From Scylla paramamosain (Eukaryota > Arthropoda > Malacostraca > Decapoda > Portunidae): 64,000 nt of DNA. Numbering within the stretch: the first letter of the stretch is position 1; each line of letters starts with the position of its first letter. The notes under the pieces were generated by a model, which was given only the letters and a program-made list of their open reading frames with translations, searched no databases and was not told the origin of the DNA. The stretch lies in assembly GCF_035594125.1 (NCBI RefSeq), contig NC_087181.1:5653119-5717118 (forward strand). Direction: 5' to 3'. Both the position numbers and the translations under genes were made by a program. Shown here one piece after another: positions 44,745 to 56,329 of this stretch.

Positions 44745-47277
44745 ATGGAGTTCATCTTGTATGCCAATACAAAACAAAATTACGAAAAATGTGTCCTTTG
44801 GGTGTTTTCGATCTTCTAACGTACCAAAACAATAAAACGCATGCAAAACACACTTTATGGAGAACGATAATAACATTCCCCCCAAAAAAAGTATTTTGAG
44901 TGTTTTCAGCTTGTTACGTTCAAAAACGTCAAAAGCATGGAAAGTACCTTATATGAGGAAACGAAAAGGCATTACGAGAAAACGTGTATTTATGAATGTT
45001 TTTCTGCATCTTAGGTACAAAAACTTGAAATAGATTGAATAGCACTCTATATGTATACAAATGCATGCACGCAAAATGAATGAATAGCACAATATATGTG
45101 GAAAGAAAATGGCGTTTCCACAAACGTCACTTTTTAGTTTTTTTTAAGGGTATTATCCAAAAAAAAAAAAAAAGCTAAAGAACATATAAAGCATTCTATA
45201 TACGAAGATAAAACATTATGAAAAACGTGTTTTTTTTAGTGTTTTTAACTACTTGCGTAACAAAACATTAAAACGCATGCTGTTTATGAAAAAAATATAT
45301 TTTCATTGTTTATGAGCTTGTTACGTACAATAATATCAAAAAGCATGGAAAGTACCTTATATGACGAAACGAAAAGACATCACGAGAAAAGTACCTTATA
45401 TTATGAGTGTTTTTGAACATATTAGGTAAAAAAAAAAAAAACTCGAAAGCGTTGGAATAGAAATCTATATGGAAAATAGAACAGCATACCACAAAACATT
45501 TTTAAAGTATTTCATATTCTTATGTACTAAAATGACAAAATGTACGTAAATCACCCAATATTGGTAAAATAAACAAGACTTAGAAATATGTCTTGAGTTT
45601 TTGTGAGCGTGTTAGGCACTAAAAAATTTGATAAGCATGGAAAGCACCCTATGTAAGACAGCAAAACAACATTACCAAAAACGTTTCTTTTCAGTGTTTT
45701 TAAACTACCTACGTACGAAAACTCTAAAACGCCTCAAAAACCACGCTTTATGTAGAAAGAAAATAACATTACCAAATATAAGTATTTTGATTGTTTGGAG
45801 TTTGTTATGTATAAAGAGGGTAAAATCCGTGCACAGTACCCTAAATGAGGAAACGAAAAGCTATTACAAGAAACCTGTATTATTTGTTTTTTTGAGCTTC
45901 GTAAGTACCAAAACACTGAAACGCATAAATAACACTCTATATGAGAAACAGAACAACATTACCAAAAAAATGTAATTTGAGTGTATTCCACATTGTTAGC
46001 TACTAAAACGCAAAAATACTAGCAAAGCACCTTGTACGTGGAAAGGAGGGGAGATTTCCATGAACGTGTCTTTTGAGTGTTTATGAGAGTACTAACCACC
46101 AAAACACTAAAAAGCATGAAAATCATCGTATGTGAGAAAATAAAATAACTACCAAAACGTCTCTTTTTAGTGTTTTTGAGCTGTTGGCGTACTAAAATGC
46201 TAAAATGCATGCAAAACTCTTTTTATGGAGAAACAGAAAAACATTACCGAAAACAAGTATTTTGAGTATTTCGGATCTTGGTACGTAGAAAAACGGCAAA
46301 ATGCATGGAAAGTACCTTGTATGGAGAAATAAAAATACATTACGAGAAATATGTATTAAAAGTGTTTTTGAGCTAGTTAGGTATGAAAAAGATGAAACGC
46401 ATAAAGAATTTTCTATATGGAGAAACAGAACATTCTCACTTTATTAGGTACCAAAACGACAAAAACTCTTACTTATATGGGAAAACGAAGCGACATTAAA
46501 AGAAACGTGTTTCTTGAGTGTTTTTTTGAGAGTCTTAGGCACAAAAAGAGCTAAGAAACCTGGAATTTACTCTATGTCGCGATACAAACCATACGAAAAA
46601 ATACGAATACGAAGATTCGAAAAAAATTTGTCTTTTTAATCTTTCTGGACTTCATAAGTACCAAAACGCTAAAAATGCACGCAAAACATACTTTATGGAG
46701 AAACAGAGTGGCATTATCATAAAAGAAATATTGTTTTTGTGCTTATTACGTAGAAAAACCTATATGGGGAAACGAAAAGTCGTTACGAGAAACACTTATT
46801 TCTCGTATGTGTGTTTTTAAGTTTCTTAAGTAACAAAACGCTAAAAGCCATGAATAGCACTCTATATTGAAAAAAAAAAAAAAAAAATAGAACATTACCA
46901 GAAACGTGTATTTTTAATGTATTTCTTATCGTTAGGTAACAAAACATAAAAAAAAGCATGGAAAAGTATCCTCAATAAAGAAAGAAAACTAGATTTCATA
47001 AATCGTGTCTTTTGAGTGTTTATGAAGAAAAAACACCCTCTATGAGGAAAAAATACAAAAAAAGTGACTTTTGCGTGTTTTCAACTACTTACATAGGAAA
47101 ACGATAAAACACATGCAAAACACGGTATATGGAGTAACGCAATAACATTAGTAAATAAAAGTGTTTTGAATCTCTTCAGCTTGTTACGTACACAAACTTA
47201 CAAAAACGTACTGCTATATAAGGAAACGAAAAAGACTTTACGAGAAACGAGAATTTTGAGCGTTTTTGAGTTATCAA

Positions 47278-47376
47278 AACATGACGTGCTTTTTCTTCAT
47301 AAACACTCAAAAGACACGATTCTTGAAATCTAGTTTTCTTTCCTTATTGAGGATGCTTTTGCATGCTTTTTGACGA
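47278..47376 (+). repeat. single satellite monomer re-inverted inside a minus block
   Basis: About 98 bp, starting GTGCTTTTTCTTCATAAA and passing through CACGATTCTTGAAATCTAG. It is almost identical, in the same orientation, to 28,540-28,620, although the surrounding block is the inverted copy of that region. Confidence 0.88.
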
Positions 47377-49059
47377 AATTCAATGATTTTGAGTGTTTCT
47401 GAGATTCTTACGAAAATAAACATCAAAATGCATAGAGAGTACTCTAGATGGGGCAACAAAAACACATTACGAGAAACATGTATTATGTTTGTTTTAGAGC
47501 TTCTTAGGTATCAAAAGGTTAAAACGCATAAATAACTATAACTATAAGTAGAAACAGAACGGCATGACCAAAATGTGTATTTTTTTTCTTCTTATTTTAG
47601 GGTACCAAAAAAGCAAAAAAATGCATGAAAAGTCTCCTATCTGGTTAAACAATACGGCATTACCAGAAACGTCTTTTGACTGTTTTTGAGCCTGTTACGC
47701 AGCAAAACGATATATGGGAATACAAGATAACATTACGAAAAACGTGTATTTTCAGTGCTGTTGAACTTCATATGTAGCAAAAAGATATAACGCATGCAAA
47801 ACACACTCTATGCAAAAAAAAAAAAAGAATATAATTACTATTTTCAAGTGTTTTTAAGGTTGTTACGTAGAAAAACGGGAAAAAAGCATGTAAATTATTC
47901 TATATGGCGAAACGAAAAGGAATTATCAGAAACATGTAGGTATAATATTATTGTATGTATTTTATATTATGTAGGTATTTTGACCTTTTATGGTACCAAA
48001 TCCCGAAAATGCGTTAATATCACTATTTCGAGAAACAAAACAATATTACGAAAAGATGTAATTTCAGTGTTTTTCACATCGATTGGTAGCATTATGCCAA
48101 AATGCATGTAAAGCAACCTATATCTGTGAAAGAAACGCACTTTCCAGAAACGTGTCTTTTAAGTGCATGCGTGTTAGTCACCAAAACTCTAAAAAGCATG
48201 GAAAGCACCCTATATTGGGATAACAAAACAACTTTATAAAAAACGTGTCTTTTAATTGCTTCTGAGCTACTTACGTGTCAGAACGTTAAAACGCATGCAA
48301 AACACCTTCATGATGAAAAAAAAAATAACCTAACCAAAAATAAGTATTTTGTGTTTCCTTAAACTTGTTACGTATAAAAACACCAAAATGCATACAAAGT
48401 ACACTATATGGGGACATCAAAAGACATAACGGTTGACGTGTATTTGAGTGTTTTTGAGCTTCTTACATACTAAAGCACTAAACACATGAATAGCACTAAA
48501 TATGGAAAAACAGAACAGCTTACCCAAAAACGTATTTTTGGAGTGTGTTTCACAGTGTTAGGTACCAAAACGTCAAAATGCTTGGAAACTACCCTATATG
48601 ATGAAACAAAACGATATTATCGGAAAGTGACTGTTTTTAAGATTCTTAGGTACCGAAATGCTAAAACGTGTGAATAGCATTCAATATGGAAAAATATTAC
48701 GAAGAAAGTTTATTTTCACTTTTTTTTTTTTTGTTAGGTACCAAAACGACAAAATGCATGGAAAGCACTCTATGTGGGGAGATGAAATGGCATTACCAGA
48801 AAAGTGTGCAACCTATTCGGGAATACAAATGAACATTAACAAAATCGTGTTTTTTGTGTGTTTTCAATCTTCTTTCATAACAAGATGCTCAAATGCATGC
48901 AAAATACCCTTCATGAACAAACGTAATAACATTACCAAAGTCTTGAATTTTTAATATTTTGAACTTCTTACGCATAAAAACGCCAAAATGCATGTAAAGC
49001 TCCCTATAATGGGAAACAAAACGATTTTACCAGAAACGTGTATAATGATTGTTTTTGAG

Positions 49060-49219
49060 CTTGCATGCATAAGGTGAAAAAAAAAACACTTAAAATGCAC
49101 GTTTTTGGTATTAGTGTTTTTTTTCCTCATATAAAGTGAACAGCACTTTATATGAAGAAAAGAACAATAATACCAAAAACGTGCATTTTAAGTGTTTTTT
49201 TTCACCTTATGCATGCAAG
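49060..49219. repeat. foldback hairpin with arms of 76-79 bp and a 5-base loop
   Basis: 49,060-49,138 (CTTGCATGCATAAGGTG to CATATAAAGTG) pairs with 49,144-49,219 around AACAG. I count three substitutions and a short A-run difference. The right arm keeps the phase of the minus block. The left arm is its inverted copy. Confidence 0.95.
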
Positions 49220-50281
49220 GCACGACATTTGAAGAAAGAGAACAAAGTTACCAAAAACGTATATTTTAAGTGAGCTCGTCAGATATCAAAACGCGAATAT
49301 GCATGCAAACGAGGAAACGAAAAGACATTATGAAAATTGTGTATAAGTATTTTTGAGCTTCTTAGGTACTAAAAAGCAAAAAATGCGTTAATAGCACTCT
49401 ATATGGAGAAACAGAAAATTATTACTGAAAACGTGTATTTTGAATGGTTTTTTTTTCCACAATGTTAGGTACCAAAACGTGAAAATACTCGAAAAGTACT
49501 CTATGTTGAGAAACTATCGACATTATCAAAAAAAAAAAAAAAAATTTTAGAGCTTTTCAGCGTGTTAGGTACCAAAACGCTAGGAAAAAAAAAAAAAAAA
49601 GAAACGTGAAATAAAACGATACTTCTAGAAATTTCAGTTTTCATTATTTTTAAGCTTCTTAGGTACCAATAAAAAAAAACGCAAAAGCGCCTGAATAACA
49701 TTATATATGGAAAAGAAAAAAAAAACATAGCATTACAAAAAAAAGCGTATTTTGAGTCTTTTTGAACTTCTTAGTTATCAAAACCTTAAAAGCATGCCAA
49801 ACACCCTATATTGACAAATATAATAACATTAACAAAAAAATGTATTTTGAGAAATTTTGAAACTTGTTAGATAGAAAAATGGGAAAATGAATACAAAATA
49901 CCCAATATGGTAGAACAAAACTTAATTACCAGAAAAAGTTTCTTATGAGTGTTTTTCACCAGAGGTAAGAAACCGTTAAAACGCGTGAATAATACTCTAT
50001 ATGCATAAAAAGAACAACATTACCAAAAACGTATTTTTTTGTCTTTTTTCATAAAACGCCAAAATGTATGCAAAGAACTTTTTTTCATCGTTTTAGACAG
50101 CAAAACGCTAAAAAGTATGTAAATAACCCCCCTCAAAAGTGTCTTTAAAGAAAAAAAACTTGTCTTTTGAGTGTTTTTGAGCTACTTACGAAAATATGCA
50201 TACAAAAACAAAATACAAATATGCATACAAACACCATTTATTAAGAAACAGAATAACCTTACCAAAAAAATTTTTTTCATT

Positions 50282-50314
<33 letters not shown>

Positions 50315-50616
50315 GCACGAAACGATATTACAATATTACAAGTGTTCCTGAGCTTCTTAGGTACAAAACGCTGGAAGAGCACTTTACATGGAGAAACAGA
50401 ACAACATTCCTAAAAATGTCTATTTTGAGTGTTCTAACAATGTTACGTACCAGAACGCCCAAATGCATGGAAAGCACCGTATATGGGGAAAGGAAAGGAT
50501 ATTACGAGAAGCGCGTATTGTGTTCTTAAGTACCAAAACTCTAAAATGCGTCAATACTACGCTATATGGGGCAACAAAACAACCTTTTTTCTCACAATCT
50601 TAAGTACCAAAGCGCC

Positions 50617-51060
50617 ACGGTGAAATGCCACGGTGTGGATGTTATTCTTTTATGATTGCTTTTGCTTGTTGTTCTTGTTGTTGTTGTTGTTTGGTCTTAT
50701 TGCATGTTTGTACACTTTATTGTTCCTGCTAATGTGATTGTAAGTGTTTTTTTTGTTGTGTTTGTTTGTTTGTTTTGTTGTTGTTGTTCTTGTTGTTGTT
50801 GTTGCTCTTGTTGTTGTCGTTCCTGGTTATTTAGAAAATATAGATGTAAATGCCAATGACACCGTGCAGAGCATAAAGAATAAAAAACAAGGTCTCCATC
50901 GTTACAAATACTGAACTATTAAAACTTACAGCTTACAAGATACGACGCGGAAATAAAAGGACACAAACCAGCTACACTACAGTGATGGTGCTGATGACGA
51001 TGATGACGGTAATAATAATAATTTTAATGATAATAATAATAGTAATAATAATAATTAATA

Positions 51061-51063
<3 letters not shown>
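50617..51063. repeat. TTG-rich low-complexity DNA after the array
   Basis: CCACGGTG occurs twice at the junction (50,614 and 50,629). From about 50,665 to 50,825 the plus strand is rich in TTG repeats. 50,830-51,010 shows nothing recognisable. GATGATGA and AATAATAAT runs lead into the next microsatellite. Leu/Val/Cys-rich frames here come from the repeats. Confidence 0.75.
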
Positions 51064-51128
<65 letters not shown>

Positions 51129-51146
51129 CAACAACAACAACAACAG
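51064..51146. repeat. AAT then AAC trinucleotide microsatellite
   Basis: About 19 AAT units to 51,123, followed by seven AAC units. Confidence 0.97.
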
Positions 51147-51780
51147 TACCACTTCACTACGTTTCGCCTCACGCAGGGAGCAGGGATGGGAGGGGCACAG
51201 GTCTTTCTTCTTTTTCATGCAGTATTCTTTTTTATACCTATGAAGCATAAACACACTTCCAGCCTCCGCTGGTCCCCCCTACCCTCTCTCTCTTAATCCT
51301 TCCCGACGCCGCCCTTCCTCCCAGTCGGAAGCTTTCATCCTGCTGATAGGTAGTAAAGCCTGTGTGAAGAAGTGAGTGCTTCACCAACTTTTTTCAGTAA
51401 CATAATTTGATTGATGTCTATGTTGAGAGTGGACGTGAATTACGAATAAAGCAATCCGTGGTTCTCTGGGCTGAGTCATTCTCGTGCTGCAGGATGGACA
51501 GGTGTAATGGTGTGTTGTTGTTATTGTTGTTGTTGTCGGTGGTGGTGGTGGTGGTGCAGCACAGGGGAGGGTTCCAGAAGGCTGCTCCATAACCAAGGAA
51601 TTCCTGCCTCTGTAAAGTTCTCTGATCTTACCTACTGCTATTTGTACTCCACGACATACTCCCACAAGTCAACAGTTGTCTAATTATCACTGTGGGATGA
51701 ACGTTCACATTAGAATGAGCAGCAGTTTTTCTTATTGAACTTTTGGTGCTGCCTTCCACACAGGAAGGGAAATGATGTGT
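51147..51780. other. unique DNA with no recognised gene
   Basis: Mixed composition. Contains a GTT tract (51,514-51,535) running into GGT (51,536-51,556). Open frames across it are short and show no family motif. Confidence 0.5.
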
Positions 51781-51799
51781 TCAAATATATCTTGTTTAC

Positions 51800-51895
51800 C
51801 GTTGGGGTTTCATGGCGTAGTGACAGTATTGGGAACCCAGTGTGTGTGGGATGCCAGCGGTCATATCCCATACAAAATACAATAAATAAATAACG
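51800..51895 (+). mobile_element. possible tRNA-derived SINE head (degenerate)
   Basis: TGGCGTAGTGAC (51,813) resembles a polymerase III A box, and GGTCATATCCC (51,859) is a weak B box 46 bases later. The piece ends in an AATAAATAAATAA tail, as many SINEs do. The B box departs from GGTTCGANTCC, so this is tentative. Confidence 0.4.
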
Positions 51896-52023
51896 TCATG
51901 AAAATAATTCACATCCTAATTCTTTAATACATACTGGCGTGAACATAAGGTGGTTAAATAGAGCAACTTTACAAAAAAGATGGGGAAGATGGGGAAATAG
52001 ACCAACTTTAAAAAAAAGAAAAA

Positions 52024-52340
52024 GGGCCCTCGTGGCCCAGTGGGTAGAGTGATGCACTTTGAGTTTGGCGTGAGGGAAGTGAGGGGCGCGTAGGTTCGAA
52101 CCCCCCTCTCGGAACTCACAAAAACCTTGAAAGAGCATCCCTCCATCACCATGTGTGATGGAACTGCCCACGGGGAGGAGGGGAGGTGAGTGCGCAGCAC
52201 CTCCCTACCCCTCCCCAGGGGAGGAAGGCACCGCCTTACCGGCCCCCGGGAGAGCAAGGGAGGTGAGTGCACAGCGCTTCCCTTCTCTCCCCTACCTAAC
52301 CCTGGCAAGTCTACGGACTACCAGACAAAAAATAATAAAA
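52024..52340 (+). mobile_element. tRNA-derived SINE
   Basis: GGGCCCTCG starts a tRNA-like head with A box TGGCCCAGTGGG (52,033-52,044) and B box GGTTCGAACCC (52,093-52,103). The body continues to an A-rich tail of AATAAAAATAAA type from about 52,326. The head does not fold as a functional tRNA: the spacing between boxes is long and there is no matching acceptor stem. The body contains the first two copies of the GGTGAGTGYG hairpin motif that is amplified downstream. Confidence 0.75.
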
Positions 52341-54265
52341 ATAAAAAAAAAGATAAAAAACAAAAAAAAAATAAAAAAATAAATAAATAAAAGTAAGTGC
52401 ATAGCACTTCTCTTCTCTCCACCTAACAGGAAAAAGATAGAAAAACAAATAAATAAAGAAAAAACAAATAAATAAAGAAAGAAATAATTAAGGTGAGTGC
52501 TTAGCACTTCCCTTATCACCTAACCTACCACGCAAAAAAAAAAAAAAAAAATAAATAAAAAAAAAAAAAATAAATAAATAAATAAATAAAAATAAATAAA
52601 AACCTCCTTACCACCTCGGACCTCGGGAGAGCAAGGGAGGTGAGTGCACAGCACTTCCCTTCTCTCCTAAAGTCTACGGACTGCTAGACTAAAACGAATA
52701 AAATATATATAGGTATAAAAAATAATAATAAAAATAATAAAAAAAGTAAAAATAAATAAATAAAGCAAGAACAATAAAACTCCTACTCCCCCCTCAATAA
52801 AACTAACTGAGTCTGGCAATCAACAATAAATAATAAAAATAAAACAATACCAACTGATTGACCCTGACAACCCCAAAGACCACCACCCCACCTGGGAAGC
52901 ACGGGAGGTGAGTGTGCAGCACCTCCCTACCCTTCCCAGTCTCCCAGTTTGACTTTGACCACCAATCTGACTCATCCTACCAACTCCAAAGAGCAACTCC
53001 AACTGTACAGACCACCACCACCACCACCCTTCTGATCTCGGCAAGGTGAGTGCGTAGCACTTCCCTGGACTGACCCTGACTGACTGACCCTGGCAACTCC
53101 AAAAACAACCAACCTGACTGACTTACAGATATGTAATCACCTAACTGACTGGCCCTGGGGAGCATGGGAGGTGAGTGTGCAGCACCTCCCTACACTTCCC
53201 AGTCTCCCAGTTTGACCTGACTCATCCTGGCAACTTCAAAGAACAACTCCAAATGTACAGACCAACAGTACCTCCTACTCTGTGTCCCACTCTGACCCTG
53301 ATCCATACATCCCTACATCCTACCCTGTCCTGGCTAGGTGAGTGCGTAGCACTTCCCTACCACCTGCCTTACTGACCCTGGCAACCATAAAAACAACCAA
53401 CCTGACTGACCTACAAATCTTACTGTAATCTGGCAACAGACCACCAAACTGACGGACTCTGGGGAGCATGGGAGGTGAGTGTGCAGCACCTCCCTACCCT
53501 TCCCAGTCTCCCAGTTTGACTTTGACCACCAATGCGACTCATCCTACCAACTCCAAATGTACAGACCACCACCATCACCCCTCTGATCTTGGCAAGGTGA
53601 GTGCGTAGCACTTCCCTTGACTGAGTGGGCCTGACTGACTGACCCCCGCAACTCCAAAAACAACCAACCTGACAAATGTTACAAATGTAACCTGGGGAGC
53701 ATGGGAGGTGAGTGTGCAGCACCTTCCTACCCTTCCCTACCCTTCCCAAAATAAATGAAAAATAAAAAAATAAATAAAAACAAAAATAAATAAAGTAAAA
53801 AACAATAAATTCCTACTCCCCCTCAATAAAACTGACTGAGTCTGGCAATCAACAATAAATAATAAAAACAAAACAATACCAACCTGACTGACCCTGACAA
53901 CTCCAAAGACCACCACCCCACCTGGGAAGCACGGGAGGTGAGTGTGCAACACCTCCCTACCCTTCCCAGTCTCCCAGTTTGACTTTGACCACCAATGTGA
54001 CTCATCCTACCAACTCCAAATGCACACACCACCACCACCCCTCTGATCTTGGCAAGGTGAGTACGTAGCACTACCCTTGACTGACTGGGCCTGACTGACT
54101 GACCCCCGCAACTCCAAAAACAACCAACCTGACTGATGTTACAAATGTAACCTGGGGAACATGGGAGGTGAGTGTGCTGCACATCCCTACCCTTCCCAGT
54201 CTTCCACCAACCTGACTTGAATTATGACTGGGGAGCAAGGGAGGTGAGTGTGCAGTACTCCTACT
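52183..54265 (+). repeat. amplified repeat field with 16 GGTGAGTGYG hairpin motifs
   Basis: The motif starts near 52,185, 52,262, 52,392, 52,492, 52,639, 52,907, 53,045, 53,169, 53,337, 53,474, 53,596, 53,707, 53,937, 54,056, 54,167 and 54,243. From 52,907 two forms tend to alternate. One is GGGAGGTG, nine bases, CACCTCCC, a perfect 8-bp stem. The other is CAAGGTGAGTGCGTAGCACT followed by TCCCT. Between them run CTGACTGACCCTG and CTTCCCAGTCTCCCAG phrases. A-rich tails break the first part. It appears to have grown out of the SINE body. Confidence 0.88.
52781..54150 (+). repeat. direct duplication, 1,030-bp offset
   Basis: 52,781-53,130 recurs at 53,811-54,150, starting TCCTACTCCCCC, through CTGAGTCTGGCAATCAACAA and on through a pair of hairpin motifs, with few differences. 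It is a larger unit inside the repeat field. Confidence 0.85.
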
Positions 54266-54335
54266 ATCCCCACTCTGAATACCCTATCACCAACCAATTC
54301 AGACCACCAAACTGTCTTAGAAGAACAAGAACAGG

Positions 54336-54486
54336 AAGCAACGCCATCAGAGGAAGAAGAAGCAGCAGCAGCAGCATTACCGCCATCAGAGGAAGAAAAC
54401 AAGAAAAAGAATCGAAGAAAAAGAATTACCACCACTGTTATCGGAGGAAGAAACAGCAGCGTCACCGCCATCAGAGGAAGAAACAT
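54336..54486 (+). repeat. minisatellite, CGCCATCAGAGGAAGAA unit
   Basis: CGCCATCAGAGGAAGAA occurs near 54,342, 54,381 and 54,467, with a variant TTATCGGAGGAAGAAAC near 54,438 and a CAG run between. A plus frame reads PPSEEE-like repeats, but I see no domain and no gene context, so I do not call a CDS. Confidence 0.75.
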
Positions 54487-54507
54487 ATATATGTAAACTA
54501 CGACTGG

Positions 54508-54562
54508 TCAAACTTTCTGTGGCACCAGGCTAAGTTCGACCTGTGATGGGCTGTGTTTAGAG
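54508..54562 (+). repeat. 54-bp dispersed repeat, copy 1
   Basis: TCAAACTTTCTGTGGCACCA to GGGCTGTGTTTAGAGA. It recurs 511 bp downstream with about three substitutions while the flanks differ. Its identity is unknown. It could be the shared end of a SINE or LINE family. Confidence 0.85.
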
Positions 54563-55018
54563 AGGGAAAAAAAGTTCTAGGGGTTCATGAAAGGAAAGCA
54601 CATCCACACTTCAACTTCAACTATGCATGCGAGAATGTTGCTGTATTCTTCCTCCTATTCCTCCTTTTTTCTTCTGCAGAAGACTGTCTTATTACTCCGT
54701 CCACATGCGGCAGTTCTTGTATAAGACTTGCAAACTTGTGTCCACTCATCCCAACTATCCAGGAATTTATCTAATCTTCTAAAGGTCTGGCATCACGTGT
54801 GTCAAGAGATTTATGTCTATTTTTTTTATTTTTTTTTTTTTTATTTATGGTGGTGGTGGTGGTGGTGGTAAAGGTGTAAATCTAGAATGAGAGTGAGCGT
54901 CTTTGTGTTTCCTCCACTGGGACGAAGAAAGAGAACAGGGATTCCTAATACTCCAGGAATTGCCTTTATTTCCAGAAAGAAATGAAAAGTAAAGAAAAAT
55001 TGTTATTTGCTAGTTTTA

Positions 55019-55073
55019 TCAAACTTTCTCTGGCACCAGGCTAAGTTTGACCTGTGATGGGCTGTCTTTAGAG
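55019..55073 (+). repeat. 54-bp dispersed repeat, copy 2
   Basis: TCAAACTTTCTCTGGCACCA to GGGCTGTCTTTAGAGA. The stretch between the copies (54,563-55,018) is unique-looking, apart from a T-rich run with a GGT tract at 54,847-54,870. Confidence 0.85.
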
Positions 55074-55505
55074 ATATCGCAATTTTTTATACTTGCAAGT
55101 ATATTTCACTCTTATAATGAACGTATAAACTACAGCAGGAAACCAAAATAATGCCAAAAATGGATTAAAAGCATGGATTAAAAGATGCCAAATGTATAAA
55201 GACATTAATAGCTTTAAATACTGAAGGAAAGAAGGTAATTGTCTTTCTTGCTACACATTTATATTTAACAAGTGAAGACAGACGTAGGTTGAAAACCAGC
55301 CCGGGAAGGAATGTCTGGCGCGTGGCGCTCCTCAAGGCGTCTTGCCTCGCCGGCACAACAATACATAAAGGACTGAGATGTGAATTAACACTGAAAGAAC
55401 ACTGGCCGGTGAGGTGCTCCTGCAGGGCCGAGGTGGACAGGTGTTTGTCCAGGATGCCTCGTGTTACTTCTCACCGCGTGTTTTATCTGTTGGAGATTAT
55501 TACAC
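55074..55505. other. unique DNA with no recognised gene
   Basis: Holds a small direct repeat, ATGGATTAAAAG (55,159 and 55,175). The open frame starting at 55,289 runs into the trinucleotide field and becomes poly-Leu and poly-Thr, so it is not supported as a gene. Confidence 0.5.
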
Positions 55506-55644
55506 TAAATATGCTGCTGCTGTTGCTGCTGGTGCTGCTGCTGCTGTTGCCGTCGCTGATCTTGCTGCTCTTGTTGGTACTGCTGCTTTTACTTCCTTCA
55601 ACAATAACAACAACAACAGGAGCAACTGCTTCTGCTACTGCTAT

Positions 55645-55712
<68 letters not shown>

Positions 55713-55747
55713 TTACTACTTTTATTGCTGCTATTAATACCTACTAT

Positions 55748-55817
<70 letters not shown>

Positions 55818-55972
55818 GCTGTTACTGTTGCTAATGTTGTTGTTGCTGCTGCTGTTACTGCTGCTGCTGGTGCTGCTGCTGCTGCTGCTGCTGCCGCTGC
55901 TGCTGCTGGTGCTGCTGCTGGTGCTGCTGCGGCTACTGCAGCTGTTGCTGCTGCTGCTGCTGCAGCTGTTGC

Positions 55973-56004
<32 letters not shown>

Positions 56005-56010
56005 GTGTTA
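55506..56010. repeat. CTG/CTA trinucleotide field
   Basis: Imperfect CTG to about 55,600; pure TAC/CTA at 55,645-55,720 and 55,741-55,776; then CTG with CTT, GTT and CCG variants to about 56,010. Long frames of Leu, Ala or Ser on either strand are by-products. Confidence 0.95.
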
Positions 56011-56255
56011 AACTTTACAAAAGTCACCACTGCTGTTTTTGCCGTGGTGCGTGCTGTGCCTCTAATCGTCGTCGTCCTCGTTCTCATCGTCGTCGTCGTA
56101 ACAGTAGCATCGTCTGTCAGAGTAAAAAGACAGGCTAAAAGAATACCAGAGGTCACAGAGAACTGGAAGGGGAAAAGCAGCACATTAATTATTACCTGTG
56201 GAGAACAAAACAAAATATTCTGGATACATGACAGAACTTCAGCATTTCTTTAATT

Positions 56256-56258
<3 letters not shown>

Positions 56259-56319
<61 letters not shown>

Positions 56320-56329
56320 TGTGTGTGTA
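56259..56329. repeat. GT microsatellite
   Basis: About 35 GT units with one TT interruption near 56,317. Confidence 0.98.

Larger units (their letters stand above)
44745..50616 (-). repeat. satellite array, block 12 (minus) and right end of the array
   Basis: Minus orientation throughout, except a single plus monomer at 47,278-47,376. The whole block is the inverted partner of 24,790-30,775. The last recognisable satellite bases are ACCAAAGCGCCA, ending near 50,616, after which no monomer can be found, so this is the true edge of the array. Confidence 0.9.
44745..50616 (-). repeat. inverted duplication system 2, right arm
   Basis: Partner of 24,790-30,775. It differs by a one-monomer re-inversion at 47,278-47,376, a foldback hairpin at 49,060-49,219 and local indels. 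The inner junction at 44,745 is sharp: plus sequence TCATATTGGAGGCTTTACAT, matching 30,775-30,800, abuts minus sequence matching 30,681 backwards. Confidence 0.85.

Noticed and set aside
52024..52110. A functional tRNA gene
   Set aside because: A and B boxes are present, but the spacing is too long, the acceptor stem does not close and an A-rich SINE tail follows.
54248..54546. A small acidic/basic protein in the PPSEEE minisatellite
   Set aside because: Composition comes from a 17-base repeat and CAG runs. Overlapping frames are equally long, and no promoter, splice context or homology can be argued.
55289..56253. Frames of 137-181 codons rich in Leu, Ala, Ser or Thr
   Set aside because: They follow the CTG/CTA repeats in every frame on both strands, with no domain and no conserved start.
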